From positions 1,248,916 to 1,270,763 of the forward strand of contig BFEA01000001.1 in NCBI GenBank assembly GCA_003427395.1: 21,848 nt of DNA, given 5' to 3'. This document shows positions 17,151 through 21,848 of the stretch, piece by piece (positions within the stretch are counted from its first letter, which is position 1; every line of letters starts with the position of its first letter). The notes under the pieces were generated by a model. The model did not search any database and was not told where the DNA came from. It saw nothing but the letters and a program-made list of their open reading frames with translations. A program made the translations under genes and the position numbers. This stretch comes from Chara braunii. Taxonomy: Eukaryota > Streptophyta > Charophyceae > Charales > Characeae.

Positions 17151-18433
17151 TCGAAGCAATAGTGGAACTCGCAAAATTCAACCTTATAGCCAACCCCGGA
17201 GAACCACTATACGAACAACTTTTAGAGGAAGTCATAGCAGAACTAAGTCAATGGGCAGAGTGGAAGAGACAAGGGCTTGCCATTAGAGCGCGAGTAAGAG
17301 ACTGGGAAAGTAACGAATCCATGACAAAGTATTTCTTCCAGAAGATTAAGGCAAATCACAGAAATAGTAGGATCTAGGGACTCAGGAATACTCAAGGAGA
17401 CGTCCAAACCTCACCGGAAGGGATACTAAGAGTGGCTGCAGATTTCTATGAAAGTCTGTACAAATCTAAAACCAACCCGGAGGATAGTAATAACATACAG
17501 AAAGCAAGAGAAAAATTATTGAAACACCCAGACAAAAGTCTCAAACGGGAAGCCATAGACTACTTAGACAAAGAAATTACCAAGAGCGAACTCTATGAAG
17601 CCCTCGGGACTATGCAACCGAACAAAACCCCTGGTATAGACGGTCTACCAAAGGAATTTTGGCAGGCCAACTGGCACCTAATGGAAGATACGATCACATC
17701 CTTTTTCCAAGAGGCCTTTGACAAGGGAACTCTCGAGAAAGAGGTTAGCACGGGAATAGTCACCCTTCTATATAAAAAAGGGGAAAGAGAGGACATAAGA
17801 AACTACAGGCCCATAACCCTCCTAACGGTAGTGTACAAAATATTACCAAAAACTCTAACTAATAAAATAAGGAATGTCACGGATAAATGCTTTCATCTTG
17901 ACCAAACAGGCTTCATCCCGGGAAGATACATCTTGGATAATGTGGTCTGCCTAAAGGAAGCTACTAAAATCATAGAAGACAAAAAATTACAAGCAGCCAT
18001 ACTCTTCTTCGATTTCGAAAAAGCGTACGACCAGGTCAACTGGGATTTCTTACAGCTAAGCATGGAAAAAATGGGGGTCGGACCAAACTTCAGGAAATGG
18101 ATAAGGGTGCTATATAGGGACGCCAAAGGGATGGTTGAAGTCAACGCCCACCTGTCAGAAAAATACAAAATGACAAGATCTGTTGGACAAGGGAACCCGT
18201 TGGCAACCCCAATCTTCCTTTTCGTGATGGAGGCAATAACTGCCTTTCTCCTCAAGGACCCTTCCATAGAAAGACTCTCGTCAAATTATGACGGAAGACC
18301 TCTAATCATCCCCACGGTAATGTTGTTTGCAGACGACTTAACCGTCCTCATCAGAGCATCGGATTCCTCCTTCCTCGCACTCACAAAAGCAATGCAAGCA
18401 TTCCAGTTGGCCTCGGAAATGAAGATAAACTAG
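17151..18433 (+). pseudogene. LINE-B ORF2 reverse transcriptase domain
   Basis: A linker with W-A-E-W-K-R-Q-G and Y-F-F-Q-K-I-K comes first, then a TAG at 17375-17377, then a 333-codon open stretch from 17432. In that stretch: N-K-T-P-G-I-D-G 64-71, N-Y-R-P-I 124-128, L-F-F-D-F-E-K-A-Y-D 191-200, R-S-V-G-Q-G-N-P-L-A 249-258 and F-A-D-D 299-302. The three catalytic aspartates are present. In the S-V-R-Q-G-D-P-L motif both R and D are changed (to G and N), which would probably weaken activity. It ends at TAG 18431-18433, exactly where LINE-A has Trp in K-I-N-W-A-K-T. Confidence 0.92.
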
Positions 18434-19213
18434 AATAAAACAGTAGGTTGGTGGTTATCCTCGTCTGACCCCCTCAACAAACCCAAGAGACACGGGGTAT
18501 ACAATGGCTGGACTCGCAACAACCAGTACGTTTTTTGGGCATCCAAGTAACAGATATGGAGTCAGCGAGACTTCAGGTATCAGCCTCCTTGTCAAGATGA
18601 CCAATAACTGGCAGGCTGGCAGGCAGCGAGCACGTCTCTTATGGGAAGGGTCCTCGTGCTTAGCACCTCAATTCTATCTACAGGATGGTACGTGACGTCC
18701 CTATGGAATCCTCCCCCGGGTTTCTTTACCAACCTCAAAAAGAAACTTGGAGCCTACCTCTGGACAGGCAACGCGGATAAGAACAGCTACATATCCAAAG
18801 TAGCTTGGAAATATGTTACAAGACCCAAATCACAAGGAGGTCTAGGACTATTGAACCCCGTCGCACAATTTCAAGCACTTCAACTTAAATGGATAATCGG
18901 ACTTCTCTTTAACAGAGAACTTCCATGGCATAACATGGCCATGCAACAGATCCGCAATTTAGTTCCTTTCAAAGTTGACCCAACCATAGAAGGCTATCAC
19001 TGGATACTCAACCCTGCATGGACCCCGGCTAGAAAAGAAAGAAGAAGGCAGATGGAAGGGAAGGACCCACCCAGTGACCACTGGGCCTCTTTGATAAAAC
19101 ACTGGAGAGGCTGCTTCCCACAGAAAATAAGAACCCCACAAATCAGAGAGGAGGTCTTGAGACAACCCCTGTATCGAAACCCCCTTTTAAAAGACCAAAA
19201 CCACAAACCCTAG
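18434..19213 (+). pseudogene. LINE-B ORF2 RT thumb and linker (decayed)
   Basis: The sequence continues homology with LINE-A after the TAG at 18431: N-K-T-V-G-W-W-L, then (in another frame) F-L-G-I-Q-V, then back in the RT frame L-G-A-Y-L-W-T-G-N, I-S-K-V-A-W-K-Y-V and K-S-Q-G-G-L-G-L-L-N-P, matching A-A-Y-L-W-S-G-N, I-S-K-V-A-W-K-Y-V and K-S-K-G-G-L-G-I-L-D-P. At least two compensating frameshifts and a TGA lie between 18470 and 18640. It ends at TAG 19211-19213, where LINE-A has Trp. Confidence 0.85.
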
Positions 19214-20488
19214 ACTCTGAACTCTAAGGGCAAACATTGGAGAAAATGGATGGAGAACGGAGTCTGGAAAGTGGAACACTTATGGAACAAGGAAGAGAAC
19301 AGATGGACCACGGCTCAGGAATTGAGAACCAAACTCGAGGGAGTCCACAACCTAAAAGATCACCTGGAAAGGTTGCTAGAAAGTATCCAGCTGAAATGGG
19401 AACTACTCCTAAAATCCAAGACCAAGTGGAGTGTAGGGGATTGGGCAACAAAAAAAGGGTCAAGCTCCCCACTCGAGGGATATAAGTTAATCAAGGTACT
19501 CGGCACAGAAGAAGGAAAGGCAGAGTTCGAATCCTTTGAGCTAACAGATGTGCACAAAACCTGGGGTAAACCTGGAAACACAATAGAACAGAGGACAACA
19601 ATTGAATTTAAAGACCTAAGAAAAGTCAGAATCTGTACTCCCAAAGCCTTCAGTAAAAAGAGTCTTACCTACGAACAGGGGCAAAAGAAAATCTGGATCT
19701 TCAGACCAGACCAGGATATTAAGGACCTCGAAGTGGACCCCACAGAATGGGGCTGGTATACCCCAGGCAGCGCGGGAGGAGCCAAAAAGTTCACACCCCT
19801 ATATGACCACGAAGTCAAAATGGGTTACAGACTAAAAAATGACACAAAGGACCCTCAGCCGGTAATAACGAAGAGATGGAAAGAGAATCTAGGGGGAAAC
19901 GCAGGATGGGAAGGCAAAATCCCATGGAACAAGTACACCAGCATAAGGCCAGCTAGGATCAACAGCTTACAATGGCTCATAATATACTGGGCGGTACCGG
20001 TCAATCTATGGTTATGCAAAAGAAGAAAACAAGTAGACCTCCAGCAACAATCTACGTGGTGCAAAGTGTGCAACGAAGGTCTTGAAGAGTCATTGACGCA
20101 CTGCCTCATTCTCTGTCAGCATGCCCAAGAGTTATGGAGCAGAACAAAGACACTGTGGGTCAAACTAACAGGACACACCTTTCCTTCCAACAAGACTTAC
20201 CTACTGGCAGGAAGGACCATAGACAACAATTTGGTGGAGGAGGAATTACCATTAGCGGATCTGTGGAGGAGAGCGACTCTCTGGGTAATATGGAAAGCAA
20301 GATGCAAAGGCACGTTAGATAATCAATTTCCCAGTTTGGAGGAAAGATGGATGGAAGTTAAGTCCATAATACAAACAGAGGTAAGGGCCCGGTGGAACAA
20401 GGAGCAAAAAGAACAGCAGAAAACAACACAACCAGAAAGGCGAGATCTGAGCCAGAGAAGATTCGAGAAAATATGGCTTAAGCCTTAA
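19214..20488 (+). pseudogene. LINE-B ORF2 C-terminal part: zf-RVT zinc-binding region and tail
   Basis: In the same frame as the RT, it is open from after TAG 19211 to the TAA at 20486-20488. Counted from the first ATG (19250, 412 codons), the zinc-binding pattern is C271-x2-C274 ... H284-C285-x3-C289, followed by A-Q-E-L-W and then L-W-V-I-W-K-A-R-C-K. This is the zf-RVT-type region plus the W-I-W-K-R tail of plant L1 ORF2. Upstream, D-L-E-V-D-P-T-E-W and I-N-S-L-Q-W-L match LINE-A. No RNase H signature is visible. The long open frame shows that decay is uneven along the element. Confidence 0.88.
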
Positions 20489-20618
20489 TGGCAATAGAAT
20501 TGCAAAAATTGAGAAGGGCAGACTGTACTTCAACAACTGGGAATAACAAAAACAGAAAAAGAGGGGGAAGGAAAAGGAAAAGGTATCCCTCAATTCAAGT
20601 ATCGTGACTAAACAGGGG
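20489..20618 (+). other. LINE-B 3' untranslated region
   Basis: About 130 bp of purine-rich sequence (GAAAAAGAGGGGGAAGGAAAAGG) lie between the ORF2 stop and the poly(A). No AATAAA is visible. It is not obviously similar to the LINE-A 3' region. Confidence 0.7.
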
Positions 20619-20640
20619 AAAAAAAAAAAAAAAAAAAAAA
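20619..20640 (+). other. LINE-B poly(A) tail
   Basis: An A22 run directly after ACAGGGG marks the 3' end of the insertion. Confidence 0.85.
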
Positions 20641-20830
20641 GTTCATATTCATATGAAAACTGAAAATTTAAACAGTTTGCAGGCCGGGACCCGGTGCAAA
20701 TGGCAGAGGCAGAAGCACTCGATGCCAGAGGATGAAGATCTACAAGACAAGGTCAGAAATAATTTCATCAGATTGTGGTTGGCGGAAGGAAAGGTGGCGG
20801 ATCACCGGGATGATAGGTTACACTCATAGT
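20641..20830. other. Flank after LINE-B, unannotated
   Basis: No gene is visible. It starts with GTTCATATTCATATGAAA, which contains the palindrome TTCATATGAA, and would contain any 3' target-site duplication. Confidence 0.4.
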
Positions 20831-20915
20831 TGCGGCGCACCTCGGTGCGCGGATTTGCGCACGAATTGCGCACCACGCGCAACGCACTGCACAGCGAACC
20901 AAAGCGCAGCGCACT
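20831..20915. repeat. CpG-rich GCGCA-repeat stretch with hairpin
   Basis: GCGCA/TGCGC motifs recur about every 10-20 bp. A perfect 7-bp hairpin (GCGCACC / GGTGCGC, loop TC) lies at 20835-20841/20844-20850. The style resembles the hairpin TTAGCGCA/TGCGCTAA at 10804-10823. Confidence 0.6.
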
Positions 20916-21298
20916 TGAAAAATTAGGTCCAAAAGAAAAAGAAAAAAAAAAGTAGGGGTTTCGTAATTTCTTAGGGCCCCCAACTCGGCAACAATGTTAA
21001 ACTCACCACGCAAGCTCGCAAACCAGCCGCGCCCACGGCCCAAACTTTCTTTTGGGTAAGGGCTGCCAAAATTTCGATTTCCGCAGGCCCTTCCCCCAAA
21101 ATTTTCAGAATAGCGAGGCACAAAATAGGGCTCTTTCCAACTTTTGTTTTAGGCGGGGTATGAAAGTTGTCCTTCCCGCTGCCTTCTGCAAATCCCACAC
21201 AGAAGTGGGGTAAGTTCGCAAGAAGGGGTAGCTACCTATTAACGAAGTGCCCTGCGAAATTTCGCAGAACTCACAAATTGCATGTTCCATCGCCAGCC
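20916..21298. other. Unannotated stretch with a 16-bp palindrome
   Basis: No credible coding frame. A perfect 16-bp palindrome CTGCGAAATTTCGCAG lies at 21252-21267. A-runs occur near 20930-20951. Confidence 0.45.
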
Positions 21299-21618
21299 GA
21301 CCACCAATATATGCTGAAGATTGGCGCTCAGATCCGCATGTCGGCAGTTATGGGTCAGGATGAAGATGCCCGTGGCTCTCTCATTTTTTTGTTTTTGTTT
21401 TCTTTTCAAGTGGGGATGCACAAAAGACAGCATATGGCGGTGTATGGTTCCATGTTTTCGCAGAAGATTCATTCTAGTAAATATTATATACATTTGGTGA
21501 GTGGTGGAGGGAGGCCCTGAGAATCACGTGTAGACACAAACAGGGTCTACCTGAATTGGTGACCCATAACTGTCGAGCTACAGCCCTGAACTTGAAGCCA
21601 CAGCATATATTGGTGGTC
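21299..21618. repeat. Foldback inverted repeat (about 60-bp arms)
   Basis: The arm ends are a perfect 18-bp inverted pair: GACCACCAATATATGCTG at 21299-21316 and its reverse complement at 21601-21618. The inner part of the arms pairs as CAGTTATGGGTCA (21345-21357) with TGACCCATAACTG (21560-21572). The sequence between the two pairs in each arm is only weakly similar. The spacer is about 200 bp. This could be a foldback or MITE-type element fragment; no transposase is present. Confidence 0.65.
21429..21492 (+). repeat. 64-bp direct repeat, copy 1
   Basis: It begins AGCATATGGCGGTGTATGG, runs through TTTTCGCAGAAGATTCATTC and ends TATTATATACA. It is identical by eye to 21648-21711. It lies in the spacer of the foldback structure. 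Confidence 0.9.
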
Positions 21619-21647
21619 TGCCCACGTCACGTGTCCCCAAAAGACAT

Positions 21648-21711
21648 AGCATATGGCGGTGTATGGTTCCATGTTTTCGCAGAAGATTCATTCTAGTAAA
21701 TATTATATACA
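21648..21711 (+). repeat. 64-bp direct repeat, copy 2
   Basis: Identical by eye to 21429-21492, with an offset of 219 bp, and located just outside the right foldback arm. Both copies are preceded by AAAAGACA. Confidence 0.9.
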
Positions 21712-21776
21712 CAAGTGGACCCGTAGCCGTGGCGCACAGCAACACTCGTTGATGGTGTCTCATTCTTTCATGTCTC

Positions 21777-21780
<4 letters not shown>

Positions 21781-21848
<68 letters not shown>
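21781..21848. repeat. (TC)34 microsatellite at window end
   Basis: A perfect dinucleotide repeat runs to the last base, so its true length is unknown. Confidence 0.97.

Larger units (their letters stand above)
13501..20640 (+). mobile_element. LINE-B, L1-like non-LTR retrotransposon (decayed)
   Basis: The plus-strand order is ORF1 with CCHC knuckle (13695-16136), ORF2 with APE endonuclease, RT and zf-RVT (16177-20488), 3' UTR (20489-20618) and A22 (20619-20640). It is collinear with LINE-A and clearly homologous, but it differs at a large share of residues, so it represents another lineage of the same superfamily. ORF1 has two frameshifts. ORF2 has four TAG stops and at least one frameshift. 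The 5' limit is approximate. The sequence after the tail begins GTTCATATTCATATGAAA, and no upstream copy was seen. Confidence 0.88.

Noticed and set aside
16696-19213. TAG reassigned to an amino acid or read through in LINE-B
   Set aside because: Frameshifts are present too, and three TAGs stand where the homologue has Trp, which no common TAG reassignment explains; mutation is simpler.
19250-20488. A separate host gene of 412 codons
   Set aside because: It is in frame with the RT, aligns along its length with LINE-A 3264-4690 and carries the zf-RVT pattern, so it is the end of ORF2.
1-21848. CRISPR array, bacterial operon or phage genes
   Set aside because: No spacer-repeat pattern, no ribosome-binding-site-led gene clusters; repeats present are tandem or dispersed eukaryotic types.

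Overview
The window is eukaryotic repeat DNA, most likely from a plant-lineage (streptophyte) nuclear genome. The main evidence is two plant-type L1-like LINEs, each with a CCHC-knuckle ORF1, an APE endonuclease and reverse transcriptase, a C-terminal zinc-binding zf-RVT region, and a poly(A) tail. A charophyte alga is my best guess, but nothing here fixes the species. I could not support any host protein-coding gene, rRNA or tRNA.

Layout. Positions 1-2414 are low-complexity and duplicated non-coding DNA: a (CA) start, a GT-rich tract, a 56-bp hairpin, a 96-bp tandem duplication, and two diverged copies of an exon-like block with an internal 30-bp repeat. Positions 2415-10800 hold LINE-A on the minus strand. 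Its ORF1 (10611 down to 7799) is broken by stops and frameshifts. Its ORF2 keeps a 979-codon open frame (7751-4812) covering endonuclease and RT, followed by decayed zf-RVT and C-terminal parts down to 3264. Positions 10800-11930 are a CpG-rich hairpin-bearing stretch, a pure-purine tract, a 41-bp tandem repeat and then C-rich DNA. Positions 11934-11971 are two 19-bp Tn5 mosaic ends back to back. This is identical to the Nextera mate-pair junction adapter and so is a library artefact, not biology. Positions 11972-13350 are a C-rich, G-poor degenerate repeat with one N. Positions 13501-20640 hold LINE-B on the plus strand: a frameshifted ORF1, an ORF2 interrupted by four TAG stops and at least one frameshift, a short 3' UTR and A22. 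Positions 20641-21848 contain a CpG-rich GCGCA-repeat stretch, a foldback structure with direct repeats, and a terminal (TC)34.

How the parts work together. In an intact element of this type, ORF1 binds element RNA, while ORF2 nicks the target and reverse-transcribes the RNA from the nick. Both copies here are broken. They are clearly homologous along their whole length but belong to different lineages. LINE-A has an open EN-RT frame but altered endonuclease catalytic residues. LINE-B keeps the endonuclease residues but is full of stops. Their head-to-head arrangement spans the adapter junction, so the order and orientation of the left part (1-11933) relative to the right part (11972-21848) should not be trusted without long reads.
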